A DNA stretch of 34,387 nucleotides from Gammaproteobacteria bacterium (GCA_009919975.1 RGAU01000002.1:1-34387), one strand, 5' to 3'; numbered from the stretch's first letter, positions 20,848 to 31,290 are shown. The notes: generated by a model from the letters alone, not told the origin. Translations and numbers: made by a program.

Positions 20848-20920
20848 CCTCCCCATCCCCTTGCACCGAGCCGTCGCGCTTGGTTATATGAAAGGCGCCC
20901 AATAAATCGAATAGATCTAA

Positions 20921-21907
<987 letters not shown>

Positions 21908-21994
21908 GAGGCGAGGCTGTCATCGTCCCGTCATAGCCAGCCAAGGGGTAGGGCACTAAACTGCTCGCTTCCATCATCTTAGGGAGCCGGACTC

Positions 21995-22606
21995 ATGAAG
22001 CTGCTTTGCCTCGACCTCGAAGGGGTGCTCATTCCCGAGATTTGGCTGGGGGTCGCGGACCGCACCGGCATTGAGGCGCTGCGCCTCACCACGCGAGATA
22101 TCGCCGACTACGACGAGCTGATGCAGGGGCGTCTCGCCGTGCTTGAGGCCCATGGCCTGACCATGCGCGACGTCCAAGCGGTGATTGAGGAGATGAACCC
22201 CTTACCGGGGGCCGTGGAGTTCATGCGCTGGGCCCGGCAGACCTTCCAGGTGGCGATCCTATCCGACACCTTTTATGAGTTCGCGACGCCGCTCATGGCC
22301 AAACTCGACCAGCCCTTTTTGCTCTGCCACCGCCTTGAAGTGGCCGATGATGGACGGATTACGGGCTACCGCCTCCGCCAGCCGGACCCGAAGCGGGCCG
22401 CCGTTAAGGCCTTCCATGACCTTCGTTACACGGTGCTCGCCGCCGGGGATTCCTTTAACGATACGGCGATGCTTGAGGAGGCCGATGCCGGCTTCTTTTT
22501 CTCCGCTCCGCAAAACGTTAAGGATGCCTTTCCCCAGTTCGACGCCGCGGATACTTATGACGAGCTGAAAACCCGGCTGGAGGAGGCCTCGCTACGGCTG
22601 GGCTAG
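21995..22606 (+). CDS. thrH: Bifunctional phosphoserine phosphatase/homoserine phosphotransferase ThrH
   Basis: LCLDLEGVLIPEIW, ILSDTFYEFATPLMAKL, AAGDSFNDTAMLEEADAGFFF; 203 aa. Confidence 0.92.
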   Translation: MKLLCLDLEGVLIPEIWLGVADRTGIEALRLTTRDIADYDELMQGRLAVLEAHGLTMRDVQAVIEEMNPLPGAVEFMRWARQTFQVAILSDTFYEFATPLMAKLDQPFLLCHRLEVADDGRITGYRLRQPDPKRAAVKAFHDLRYTVLAAGDSFNDTAMLEEADAGFFFSAPQNVKDAFPQFDAADTYDELKTRLEEASLRLG

Positions 22607-22784
22607 CCGGTGTTAACAATTCAGGCGGAAGGGCTTACGAGAGGATTTTTTCATAAGAATTTAGAAAAACGTTGTTAGTGCATGTTTTATATATATTTTT
22701 ATTGGTTAATTGACATTTTTTCCCAGGCTGTTTAGGCTCCCCCCCCTCCTAATGTGTTAACGAAGATGGGGTAGGGGGAGCGCC

Positions 22785-23057
22785 ATGGGAGCCATACCTT
22801 CCACCAATTCTTTACCGCCAACCCCGGGTACCCTCGCAGATCAGGTGTTTTTGCGCCTTCGTGAGGCCATCGTCTCCGGCGACCTGGTGCCCGGGGAGCG
22901 CATTTTGGAGCCTACCCTGGCGGCGCGTTTTGGAGTGTCTCGGGGCCCACTCCGGGATGCCCTGGCCCGCCTTGCGGAGCGTCACCTGATTGAACGTCCG
23001 GTGCATCAAGGTGCGCGGGTGGTCACCCTGTCCTTTCCCAAGACTGGAGAGGAGTAG
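22785..23057 (+). pseudogene. GntR-family regulator reduced to its winged-HTH domain; C-terminal effector domain missing
   Basis: [68 protein letters not shown], then only FPKTGEE*; immediately upstream of prpB. Confidence 0.75.
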
Positions 23058-23065
23058 GAGCAGGC

Positions 23066-23962
23066 ATGGCCGAACAACAATCAGCAGGGGCCCGCTTTCG
23101 GCAGGCGTTGAAGGAAGAAGCCCCCCTTCAGGTGATGGGCACGATCAACGCTTACGCCGCCATGATGGCGGAGCGAGTTGGCTATCGCGCCATCTATCTA
23201 TCCGGTGGCGGGGTGGCCAACGCCTCCTATGGGCTCCCGGATCTGGGCATTACCTCTATGAACGACGTGCTCGAGGACGTGCGCCGGATCACCGCGGCCA
23301 CGGAGCTGCCTCTTTTGGTGGACATCGACACCGGGTGGGGCGGGGCGTTCAACATTTCCCGCACCGTTAAGGAAATGATTCGCGCCGGTGCGGGCGCTGT
23401 GCACCTAGAGGACCAGGTGGCGCAGAAGCGCTGCGGGCATCGGCCGAATAAGGCTATCGTGTCCACGGAAGAGATGTGCGACCGCTTAAAGGCCGCCGCC
23501 GATGCGAAGAGCGATCCGGACTTCATCCTCATGGCGCGCACCGACGCGCTCGCGGTGGAGGGCTTCTCCGCCGTGGTGGAGCGGGCCCAGGCCTTCGTGG
23601 AAGCAGGGGCTGACGCCATCTTCGCCGAAGCCATGACCGACCTCTCCATGTATAAAGAGGTCGTCGACGCGGTGGACGTGCCGGTGCTGGCCAACATTAC
23701 GGAGTTTGGGCAAACCCCCCTCTACAGCTGCGAAGAGCTCGGGTCCGTGGGCATCGCCATGGCCCTCTATCCCCTGTCGGCCTTCCGGGCCATGAACCAG
23801 GCTGCGCTCAACGTTTATCGCTCCATCCGCGAGAAGGGGCATCAACGGGATGTCGTCGAGACCATGCAAACCCGCATGGATCTCTATGATTTCTTGGGCT
23901 ATCACGAATACGAAGGGAAGCTTGACGCCCTCTTCGGGGACAACGCTAAGGAGTCGAACTAA
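23066..23962 (+). CDS. prpB: 2-methylisocitrate lyase
   Basis: [72 protein letters not shown]. Confidence 0.95.
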   Translation: MAEQQSAGARFRQALKEEAPLQVMGTINAYAAMMAERVGYRAIYLSGGGVANASYGLPDLGITSMNDVLEDVRRITAATELPLLVDIDTGWGGAFNISRTVKEMIRAGAGAVHLEDQVAQKRCGHRPNKAIVSTEEMCDRLKAAADAKSDPDFILMARTDALAVEGFSAVVERAQAFVEAGADAIFAEAMTDLSMYKEVVDAVDVPVLANITEFGQTPLYSCEELGSVGIAMALYPLSAFRAMNQAALNVYRSIREKGHQRDVVETMQTRMDLYDFLGYHEYEGKLDALFGDNAKESN

Positions 23963-25092
23963 TGGCTGAAGGAAAGAAACTAACCGGGGCCGGCCTCCGG
24001 GGCCAGGTGGCCGGGGAAACGGCCCTCTGCACCGTGGGTAAGACGGGCACGGGGCTCACCTATCGGGGCTACGACATCACCGATCTGGCCGAGAACACCT
24101 GCTTTGAAGAAGTGGCTCACCTCATCCTGAAAGGGGAGCTCCCCACCCAGAGCCAGCTCGACGCCTACCGCGCCAAGCTCAAGGGCCTTCGGAGCCTGCC
24201 GCCGGCTCTGAAGGAGGTGCTCGAACGCATTCCCGCCAGCGCCCACCCCATGGATGTGATGCGCACGGGGTGCTCCATGCTGGGCAACCTAGAAACGGAG
24301 CAGGACTTTTCGCAGCAGGAAGACGCTGCGGACCGACTCCTCGCTGTCTTCCCCTCGATCATCAACTACTGGTATCGCTTCTCCCATGAGGGGGTGCGCA
24401 TCGATGAGGCGACGGACGACGACTCCATCGCCGGGCATTTCCTGCATACGCTGCTTGGAGAGGCCCCAAGCGCACTCCACGAAGCGGTGATGAACGTCTC
24501 CCTTATTCTTTACGCGGAGCACGAGTTCAACGCGTCCACCTTCACCGCCCGGGTCTGCGCCTCCACCCTGTCAGATATGCACTCCTGCATCACCGGCGCC
24601 ATTGGCTCTCTCCGGGGCCCGCTCCATGGCGGGGCCAACGAGGCCGCCATGGAACTGATCGAGAAGTTTGATTCCGTGGACGCCGCCATCGAGGGCCTGA
24701 AAGGCATGCTGGAGCGGAAGGAGAAGATCATGGGCTTCGGCCACGCGATCTACAGCACCTCCGATCCCCGGAACGCCATCATTAAGAAGTGGTCAGAGAA
24801 GCTCGCTGAATCCGTGGGCGATACGGTGCTCTACCCCGTTTCCTGCGCCGTGGAAACGCTCATGTGGGATGAGAAGAAGCTCTTCCCGAATGCGGACTTC
24901 TTCCACGCCTCGGCCTACCACTTCATGGGCATTCCCACGAAGCTCTTCACGCCGATCTTTGTCTGCTCCCGCCTGACCGGCTGGGCTGCCCACGTGATGG
25001 AGCAGCGGAGCAACAACCGCATTATCCGCCCCAGCGCGGGCTACATCGGCGCCGAGCCTCGGGCCGTCACCCCCATCGCCGATCGAGGCTAG
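23962..25092 (+). CDS. prpC: 2-methylcitrate synthase
   Basis: KKLTGAGLRGQVAGETALCTVGKTGTGLTYRGYDI, GSLRGPLHGGANEAAMELIEKF, GFGHAIYSTSDPRN. Confidence 0.95.
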   Translation: MAEGKKLTGAGLRGQVAGETALCTVGKTGTGLTYRGYDITDLAENTCFEEVAHLILKGELPTQSQLDAYRAKLKGLRSLPPALKEVLERIPASAHPMDVMRTGCSMLGNLETEQDFSQQEDAADRLLAVFPSIINYWYRFSHEGVRIDEATDDDSIAGHFLHTLLGEAPSALHEAVMNVSLILYAEHEFNASTFTARVCASTLSDMHSCITGAIGSLRGPLHGGANEAAMELIEKFDSVDAAIEGLKGMLERKEKIMGFGHAIYSTSDPRNAIIKKWSEKLAESVGDTVLYPVSCAVETLMWDEKKLFPNADFFHASAYHFMGIPTKLFTPIFVCSRLTGWAAHVMEQRSNNRIIRPSAGYIGAEPRAVTPIADRG

Positions 25093-25098
25093 GGGACC

Positions 25099-25464
25099 AT
25101 GGCCTGGGGCGTGCCAGGGCTGCAGGAGGACGGCTTCCTGCCCATGGCACGGGCCCAGGCCCTTCGCGATGGCGCTCGCATCACCCGAAGCCATCGGGGG
25201 CGGCGCTGGCTGCTGATTGTGGAAGGGGGGCGGGCCTTCGGTCTCGAGGACCGCTGCCCCCATCTCGAAGCGGCCCTCGCTAAGGGGGACTGCGATGGAC
25301 GCCGCCTCTGGTGTCCGAAGCATGGTTTCTGCTTCGATTTAGAGACGGGCGCTCGCCTGTCCCCGACGCCCTCGCAGGCGCCCGGGGATGGACTCCGGAT
25401 GCGCACCGTTAGCTACCGGGATGATTGGGCGGGGCTCCGCCTGCGCTTAAGCGAGGATCAATAA
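25099..25464 (+). CDS. Rieske [2Fe-2S] ferredoxin-like protein
   Basis: DRCPHLEAALAKG...LWCPKHGFCFDLETGA: CxH...CxxH cluster-binding motif. Confidence 0.85.
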   Translation: MAWGVPGLQEDGFLPMARAQALRDGARITRSHRGRRWLLIVEGGRAFGLEDRCPHLEAALAKGDCDGRRLWCPKHGFCFDLETGARLSPTPSQAPGDGLRMRTVSYRDDWAGLRLRLSEDQ

Positions 25465-25943
25465 TGGAGATAATTCTGCCGGACCTTTGCGACGCCCATG
25501 GTGATGCCGTAACCGTGTTGGCGCCCCTGTTCCGAAACTTCGGAGCTCGCCGGGCCTTCGGGGGGGCCATCAGCACGATCAAGTGCTTTGAGGATAATTC
25601 CCTGGTGGCCGACGCCGTGGAGGAAGCGGGGGCAGGGCGGGTGTTGGTGGTGGACGGCGGAGCCTCCGATCGCTGCGCGCTTTTGGGGGACAACCTGGCG
25701 CGGAAGGCTGCGAGCAACGGCTGGGCCGGTATCGTGGTCTATGGAGCGGTGCGAGACGTTCAGGACTTTCCCGAGATTGACCTTGGGATTCAGGCGCTTT
25801 TCGCTCATCCTCGAAAGAGCGTTAAGCGTGGCCTAGGGGATCGGGACGTAGCGTTAAGCTTCGCCGGCGTAACCTTGGTGCCCGGCGCATACCTTTATGC
25901 TGACGACAATGGCATCATCATCGCGTCGACAGCGTTGCTCTGA
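25464..25943 (+). CDS. rraA: RraA-family protein (RNase E regulator-like)
   Basis: LPDLCDAHGDAVTVLAPLFRNFGARRAFGGAISTIKCFEDN, GDNLARKAASNGWAGIVVYGAVRDV, GAYLYADDNGIIIAS; TAATG overlap with preceding gene. Confidence 0.9.
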   Translation: MEIILPDLCDAHGDAVTVLAPLFRNFGARRAFGGAISTIKCFEDNSLVADAVEEAGAGRVLVVDGGASDRCALLGDNLARKAASNGWAGIVVYGAVRDVQDFPEIDLGIQALFAHPRKSVKRGLGDRDVALSFAGVTLVPGAYLYADDNGIIIASTALL

Positions 25944-25953
25944 CGGATCCGCC

Positions 25954-26286
25954 ATGGCAGAGAAGGGAAAGAAAGCCACCAAGGCCCTCGCCCGAGCCTT
26001 GGAGCTGAACGACCCGGCGCCCAAGGCCCCGGAGGAAGACAAGCTTGACAAGCATGGTCGGGCCGAGCGGGCTATGGCTCTTTGGCCCCCGACGGCACGA
26101 GACCTCCGCGCCTGGATGGACGTTCTCGGCATCTCGAATAAGGACGTGGCTAAGGCCCTCCGCCTGTCTGATGGGCGAGTCGTGCGGTTTTGGACTGCGA
26201 AAAGCGATCCTCGGCGCATTCCCTATCCCAGCTGGTATACGCTCAAGCATAAATTCCGCACTGGCCGCCTCATCGACGACGATTAG
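25954..26286 (+). CDS. Small HTH-containing protein of unknown function (110 aa)
   Basis: WMDVLGISNKDVAKALRLSDGRVVRFWTAKSDPRRIPYPSWYTLKHKFRTGRL looks like a Cro/CI-type HTH; basic N-terminus. Confidence 0.55.
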   Translation: MAEKGKKATKALARALELNDPAPKAPEEDKLDKHGRAERAMALWPPTARDLRAWMDVLGISNKDVAKALRLSDGRVVRFWTAKSDPRRIPYPSWYTLKHKFRTGRLIDDD

Positions 26287-26512
26287 GCTCCCCTAGCCGC
26301 TCCAAATTTCCCATTTGTAGGTTCTGGCAAGGCTTTTTATTGCTTAAAATCGACCGTTCGTCGGCTAAGAATCCTCTAAATGACACTTATGTGACGTACG
26401 ACAGCAGCCTGCCCGCCCACCATTTATGAGAAAAAACCATTAAAATTCAATGCATTAAATCGAACTCCTCCGGAGGAGCGTTCGCTTCCCTCCTCATTTT
26501 GATGACATAAAA

Positions 26513-26530
26513 CTGTCATAAAGCTGTGAG
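26513..26530 (+). promoter_or_regulatory. Candidate PhoB box upstream of small lipoprotein
   Basis: CTGTCATAAAGCTGTGAG versus consensus CTGTCATAWAWCTGTCAY; preceded in register by ATGACATAAAA. Confidence 0.55.
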
Positions 26531-26621
26531 CGCGCCTCCTTGCGGAATCTTGTTCCTAGGACTAATGTTCCACCCATAGGTTCGCTGTTCCTAGCGACGG
26601 GAAGGGGAAAGGAGTAGAACA

Positions 26622-26903
26622 ATGAAAAAACTGATTTCGATGCAGGTGATGGGGCTGGCGGCAGCGGCGGCGCTGTCCACGGGCTGCGCGACCACTGCCC
26701 CCGCACTGGAATCCCAGCTGACCCACGAATGGGTCGCGGAGAGCCGCGCAGCGGCCGTCAATTTTGACGGCAACAACCAAGCCTGCGTGGAAAAGGCCCA
26801 AAGCCTGGCCGGCTATGAACAGTGCATGCAAGCGCGGGGCTATGCGCTGGCTCAGCAGGGCGAAGACCTACGGTTCTTCCCTTCGGCACTGCCTCCGCTC
26901 TAA
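26622..26903 (+). CDS. Small predicted lipoprotein (93 aa)
   Basis: MKKLISMQVMGLAAAAALSTGCATT: signal peptide plus lipobox; AAAGGAG ribosome-binding site. Confidence 0.75.
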   Translation: MKKLISMQVMGLAAAAALSTGCATTAPALESQLTHEWVAESRAAAVNFDGNNQACVEKAQSLAGYEQCMQARGYALAQQGEDLRFFPSALPPL

Positions 26904-26945
26904 AGCGTTGACTCACAAGCGGCTCCCCTTTCGGAAGGGGCGCTC

Positions 26946-26984
26946 GAAAAACCCCCGCGGTCCCTGAGGCCCCGGGGGTTTTTT
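26946..26984. terminator. Bidirectional intrinsic terminator between convergent genes
   Basis: AAAAACCCCCG CGGTCCCTGAGGCCC CGGGGGTTTTTT; A-tract and T-tract on both sides. Confidence 0.9.
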
Positions 26985-28173
26985 ATTCGTCAGGGAAGAG
27001 GAGAAGTCCCGCCTCATAGCATGCCCAAGCAAAGGCCCGCTGCGCCTCGCTGCCCAGGGCATCCTCGCGCAGGGGCGCGAGCCGGAAAAAGGGTGCTCGA
27101 GCTTTTTCATCTAGCGGGCAAGGTAACGCCACCTGGTCACTGATTAGCCAGCCTTGGCCCCCATCCTCGCACCACTGCCAGCGTCGGCCGGGGGCCGGGA
27201 GGAGGGCCTTGAAGCGATGCAAGGCTCTATGGAAGGCAGGCTCGCTGCGACGGGCCTCGAGCTCCGGGGCCTGGCGCGGTGGGCGGGTCAGGGCTGCGGC
27301 CAGGGACCGGGTAGGGGCCTCCGTTCCCCAGAGCGCATCGAGGAGGGGCCTTGCGAGGGCTTCCCGCAGGGGCTGGGACGGGCCTTTGGGGTGGCCAGGC
27401 AGGGCACCAAAGGTGGGCAGGAGGGGCAGGGGCGTTGGATCGGCCCCGCGCTCCAGCGCGTTATCGAGGAGGGCTTCAAGAAGCTCCGCCGCCGTGGGGG
27501 TTCGGATACCCAGCGACAGGGTCAGGCAGGGGCCTTCCGCCACCCCGTGATGGCCCCAACCAGGAGGCAGATAGAGTACGTCCCCAGGGCTCGCCTCAAG
27601 GGTGGCGGTCGGTTCGAAGGGGCTGAGCAAAGCCAGGCCATCCACCGTTTTGTGGTGCGCGAGCTGGGCAGGCCCTGGGGCCAGGGCCCAGCGGCGAAGT
27701 CCCTCGAGCTGCATCAGAAAGACGTGGTAGCGATCCTCGTGGGCGCCCACGGAGCCTCCGGCGGTGGCGAAGCTCACCATCAAATCGTCGATGCACCAGG
27801 GGGGCAAAAACGGGACCGCTTCGAAGACCGTTGCCAGTCCGGGGAGCCAGTGATCCACGGCGTTTACCAAGAGGGTCCAGGGGCGCTCAAAGTTCAGCGC
27901 CTCGAGATCTTCATCCGCAAAGGGCCCGTGGCGTAACCGGAGCGCTGGGGCCGTCCCCTCAATCAGTCGGGCTTCCGCCGCGGGCTCGCAAGCCAGAGCC
28001 GCGAGCTCATTCCCGTCCAAGGGCAGCGCCCCGGGAAGGGCCCCGGGGAGAAAGGCGGGCCTTTGCCCCCAGTAATGCTCAAAAAAAGCCGCCTCCTGGC
28101 CTTCCGTGGTTTTCGCTCCCTCAGGAAAGGGCGCAGCGGAAAACAAATGAGGACGAGGCGGCGGTAGGGTCAT
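26983..28173 (-). CDS. roxA: Ribosomal protein uL16 3-hydroxylase (RoxA/YcfD), JmjC/cupin family
   Basis: FFEHYWGQRPAFLPGAL, DDLMVSFATAGGSVGAHEDRYHVFLMQLEGLRRW, GDVLYLPPGWGHHGVAEGPCLTLSLGIRTPTAAEL. Confidence 0.92.
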   Translation of the reverse strand: MTLPPPRPHLFSAAPFPEGAKTTEGQEAAFFEHYWGQRPAFLPGALPGALPLDGNELAALACEPAAEARLIEGTAPALRLRHGPFADEDLEALNFERPWTLLVNAVDHWLPGLATVFEAVPFLPPWCIDDLMVSFATAGGSVGAHEDRYHVFLMQLEGLRRWALAPGPAQLAHHKTVDGLALLSPFEPTATLEASPGDVLYLPPGWGHHGVAEGPCLTLSLGIRTPTAAELLEALLDNALERGADPTPLPLLPTFGALPGHPKGPSQPLREALARPLLDALWGTEAPTRSLAAALTRPPRQAPELEARRSEPAFHRALHRFKALLPAPGRRWQWCEDGGQGWLISDQVALPCPLDEKARAPFFRLAPLREDALGSEAQRAFAWACYEAGLLLFPDE

Positions 28174-29546
28174 CAGACGGATCGCGCGAGCGATTCCGCA
28201 AGGCCAAGATAGGTGGCCGGGGTGAGGGCTTGAAGGCGCGCTCGCCCCTCGGCGGAAAGGGGTAGGGCTTCAAGCAGCTCAGCCACGGCCTGGGCATCAA
28301 GATGCCGGCCCCGAGTAGCTTCCTTCAATCGCTCATAAGGCTGATCCACCCCTTCCTGGCGGAGGATGGTCTGGATCGGTTCGGCCAGGACTTCCCAGCT
28401 GTGGTCGAGATCCTGGGCCATGCGCTGCGGATCCGCCTCGATCTTGCCCAGGCCTCGGAGGGCCGCCGTGAGGGCAATCATCAAATGGCCGAGGCCAACG
28501 CCGAGGTTGCGCAGCACGGTGGAATCGGAGAGGTCCCGTTGCCAGCGCGATACGGGCAGCTTGTCCGCCAGGTGCGATAGCACGGCATGGGCAAGGCCCA
28601 GGTTGCCCTCGGAGTTTTCAAAGTCGATGGGGTTTACCTTGTGAGGCATGGTGGAAGACCCCGTCTCCGTGGCCACGGCGCGCTGCTTGAAGTAGCCGAG
28701 GGAAATGTAACCCCAGAGATCCCGGTTCATATCGAGCAGCACCTGACCAAAGCGCTGGAGCCCATGGCAGTAGGCGGCGATACCGTCGTGGGGCTCAATC
28801 TGCGTGGTATAGGGATTCATGGTGAGCCCAAGCCCTTCCAACACCCGCGTGCTGAGGGCCGGCCAGGAGACCTCCGGCGCCGCCACGAGGTGGGCGTTGA
28901 AGTTCCCCACGGCACCGTTCAGCTTGGCCGGGAGGGGGAGGGCAGCAAAGGCATCTCGCTGGGCGCGAAGGCGGGCAACAAAGTTCGCCAGCTCCTTACC
29001 CATGGTGGTGGGGGAGGCCAGCTGTCCGTGGGTCCTCGACAGCATGGGCACCGCCGCCAGGCTATCGGCCAGGCTTTTGAGCTTCTCGAGCACCGCATCC
29101 ATGGCCGGCAAGAGGGCTTCATCCCGGGCGTGTTTCAGCATGAGCGCATGGGAAACGTTGTTGATGTCCTCGCTCGTGCAGGCGAAGTGTACGAATTCTT
29201 CATAGGGGGCCAGGGAGGGGCGGGCCCGAAGGCGCGCCTTCAGGAAATATTCCACCGCCTTCACGTCGTGGTTCGTGGTGCGCTCCGTAGCCTTGATTTC
29301 CTCGGCGTCTGCGGCAGAGAACTGCTCCGCTACGCTCCGGAGGTAGACCTGATCCGCCTCGCTGAAGGGCGGCAGAGGGGTAAAGGCCGGCTCCGCAGCC
29401 AGGGCGAGCAACCATTCCACCTCCGTGACCACGCGAAAGCGCAGAAGCCCGAATTCGCTCAGAAACGGGCGAAGCCCGTCCCCTTGGCTGCGATAGCGCC
29501 CGTCGAGAGGGGACAGGGCGAAGAGGGGATGGGCGGTGTCAGTCAC
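28173..29546 (-). CDS. purB: Adenylosuccinate lyase
   Basis: LSPLDGRYRSQGDGLRPFLSEFGLLRFRV, TNHDVKAVEYFLK, GSSTMPHKVNPIDFENSEGN; 457 aa. Confidence 0.96.
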   Translation of the reverse strand: MTDTAHPLFALSPLDGRYRSQGDGLRPFLSEFGLLRFRVVTEVEWLLALAAEPAFTPLPPFSEADQVYLRSVAEQFSAADAEEIKATERTTNHDVKAVEYFLKARLRARPSLAPYEEFVHFACTSEDINNVSHALMLKHARDEALLPAMDAVLEKLKSLADSLAAVPMLSRTHGQLASPTTMGKELANFVARLRAQRDAFAALPLPAKLNGAVGNFNAHLVAAPEVSWPALSTRVLEGLGLTMNPYTTQIEPHDGIAAYCHGLQRFGQVLLDMNRDLWGYISLGYFKQRAVATETGSSTMPHKVNPIDFENSEGNLGLAHAVLSHLADKLPVSRWQRDLSDSTVLRNLGVGLGHLMIALTAALRGLGKIEADPQRMAQDLDHSWEVLAEPIQTILRQEGVDQPYERLKEATRGRHLDAQAVAELLEALPLSAEGRARLQALTPATYLGLAESLARSV

Positions 29547-30157
29547 GGCAGTTCCTCACAGAGGGCTTGAGCGGCGCCGACGAGGCGTCGCCGTTGAAGG
29601 AAGAGATGGCGGCGGCGGCCGCCCAGCTGGAAGTACAAAATCGCACCCCTAACGCCCGCCAGAAGGCAGGCCCGAATGAGCGCTGCGGTGCGAGGTTGGC
29701 TTAGGGCGCCTCGCTGGCCGCGAATTTCAATGCGTCGGGGAAGAGTGGCCAGGGTGGCGCTGTAGGTTTCGGCAAAGGCTTCGATGAGCGTTTCGTGATC
29801 CACGGGAAAATGGGCCCGCTGGGCCTGTAAGCGCGCCAGGCGCTTGTCCATCTCCTGCTGCAGCGCGGGAGCGCGCTGAAATTGATGAGCGAGGCGCAGC
29901 ATGGCAAATACATAGCGGAGCACTTCCCCCGTGGGGCGGGCTCCGGGGGAAAGCTGGGTTTCCAGCGCTCGAAGGCCAAGGGTCAAGGAGGCGCCGTAAA
30001 TACCGTCGACGTTCGGGGCATTGACGATCAGCACCGCTTCGAGGAGCGGGCAAAGCTGGGTCGGCTCTAGGCTGCGGCCGTGGGCCGCATCTTCGACCAG
30101 AGCGGCGCACTGAAAAACCGCGGCCAGGGCCTTGGCGACCTCGTGGGGCGCGGTCAC
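29543..30157 (-). CDS. hflD: High-frequency lysogenization protein HflD homologue
   Basis: [74 protein letters not shown] overlap with mnmA, ATGA overlap with purB. Confidence 0.9.
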   Translation of the reverse strand: MTAPHEVAKALAAVFQCAALVEDAAHGRSLEPTQLCPLLEAVLIVNAPNVDGIYGASLTLGLRALETQLSPGARPTGEVLRYVFAMLRLAHQFQRAPALQQEMDKRLARLQAQRAHFPVDHETLIEAFAETYSATLATLPRRIEIRGQRGALSQPRTAALIRACLLAGVRGAILYFQLGGRRRHLFLQRRRLVGAAQALCEELP

Positions 30158-31290
30158 GCCCGGCTTCTCTGAATGATTTGGCCGCCGCCAAGGCACCGGG
30201 CGCCCTCGTAGAAAACGACCCATTGTCCCGGCGTCACCGCACGCTGCGACTCATCAAAAAGCACGCGTAGTTGCCCGGGCGCTGCTAGGGAGACGGTGCA
30301 CGCTTGATCTCGTTGGCGATAGCGAATCTTCGCCGTGCAACGTAGGGGTAGGGTTGGCGCCGGGCCTATCCAGTTCAGCCCCTCGGCCACCAGTTCGTTG
30401 TGGAAGAGGGCGGGGTGTTCATGGCCCTGGGCGACGATCAGCGTGTTGCGCGCCGCGTCCTTTTCCACCACGTACCAAGGGGCCCCGTCGCTATCGGCCC
30501 GGCCGCCGATACCAAGGCCCTGGCGCTGCCCAAAGGTGTAGAAGGCAAGGCCCTGGTGAACGCCGAGCTCCTCGCCGTCCACGCTTTCGAGGGGCCCTTC
30601 CTCGCCCTTCACGTAGCGCGCGAGGAAATCACTAAAGCGCCGCTCGCCGATAAAGCAGATGCCCGTGGAATCTTTCTTAGCGTGAGTGGGGAGCCCCGCG
30701 GCTTCCGCCTCCCGGCGGATTTCGGGCTTCGGGCTCGGGCCCAGGGGAAAGAGGCATTGGGCGAAACGCGCCCCGGGGACGGCGTGTAGGAAGTAGCTTT
30801 GATCCTTGTTGGCATCGGCGCCCCGGAGCAGGCAGGGCTGCCCTTCTAGCGTTGCCAGATCAGCGTAGTGCCCCGTGGCCACCCAATGCGCCCCCAGCGC
30901 CTCGGCGTAGTCCTGAAAAACGTTGAACTTGATTTCCCGGTTGCATAGCACGTCCGGATTCGGCGTCCGGCCCGCCTGGTACTCGGAAAGAAAATGCTCG
31001 AATACTGCATCCCAGTACTCCGCGGCGAAGTTCGCGGTTTCGAGGGGAATGTCCAGGCGATTAGCGACGGCCTGGGCATCGGCTAAATCCTCCAGGGCCG
31101 TGCAGTACTCCGTGCCGTCGTCCTCTTCCCAGTTCTTCATGAATAGGCCGATGACATCATAGCCCGCTCGCTTAAGCCGGAGCGCAGCGACGGAACTGTC
31201 GACGCCGCCGGAAAGGCCCACGACCACGCGCGCGCCCGCTTCCGGCTGGGGGGCGGGGCCAAGGGATAGGGGAGGAACGGCCTGAACCAT
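30154..31290 (-). CDS. mnmA: tRNA-specific 2-thiouridylase
   Basis: [82 protein letters not shown]. Confidence 0.96.
   Translation of the reverse strand: MVQAVPPLSLGPAPQPEAGARVVVGLSGGVDSSVAALRLKRAGYDVIGLFMKNWEEDDGTEYCTALEDLADAQAVANRLDIPLETANFAAEYWDAVFEHFLSEYQAGRTPNPDVLCNREIKFNVFQDYAEALGAHWVATGHYADLATLEGQPCLLRGADANKDQSYFLHAVPGARFAQCLFPLGPSPKPEIRREAEAAGLPTHAKKDSTGICFIGERRFSDFLARYVKGEEGPLESVDGEELGVHQGLAFYTFGQRQGLGIGGRADSDGAPWYVVEKDAARNTLIVAQGHEHPALFHNELVAEGLNWIGPAPTLPLRCTAKIRYRQRDQACTVSLAAPGQLRVLFDESQRAVTPGQWVVFYEGARCLGGGQIIQRSRA

Noticed and set aside
26551-26594. Repeated TGTTCC / TGTTCCTAG units upstream of the lipoprotein
   Set aside because: Irregular spacing (15 and 20 nt) and short length; not distinguishable from chance by eye.
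28587-29570. 327-aa plus-strand ORF within purB
   Set aside because: Antisense shadow of adenylosuccinate lyase, which has all signature motifs.
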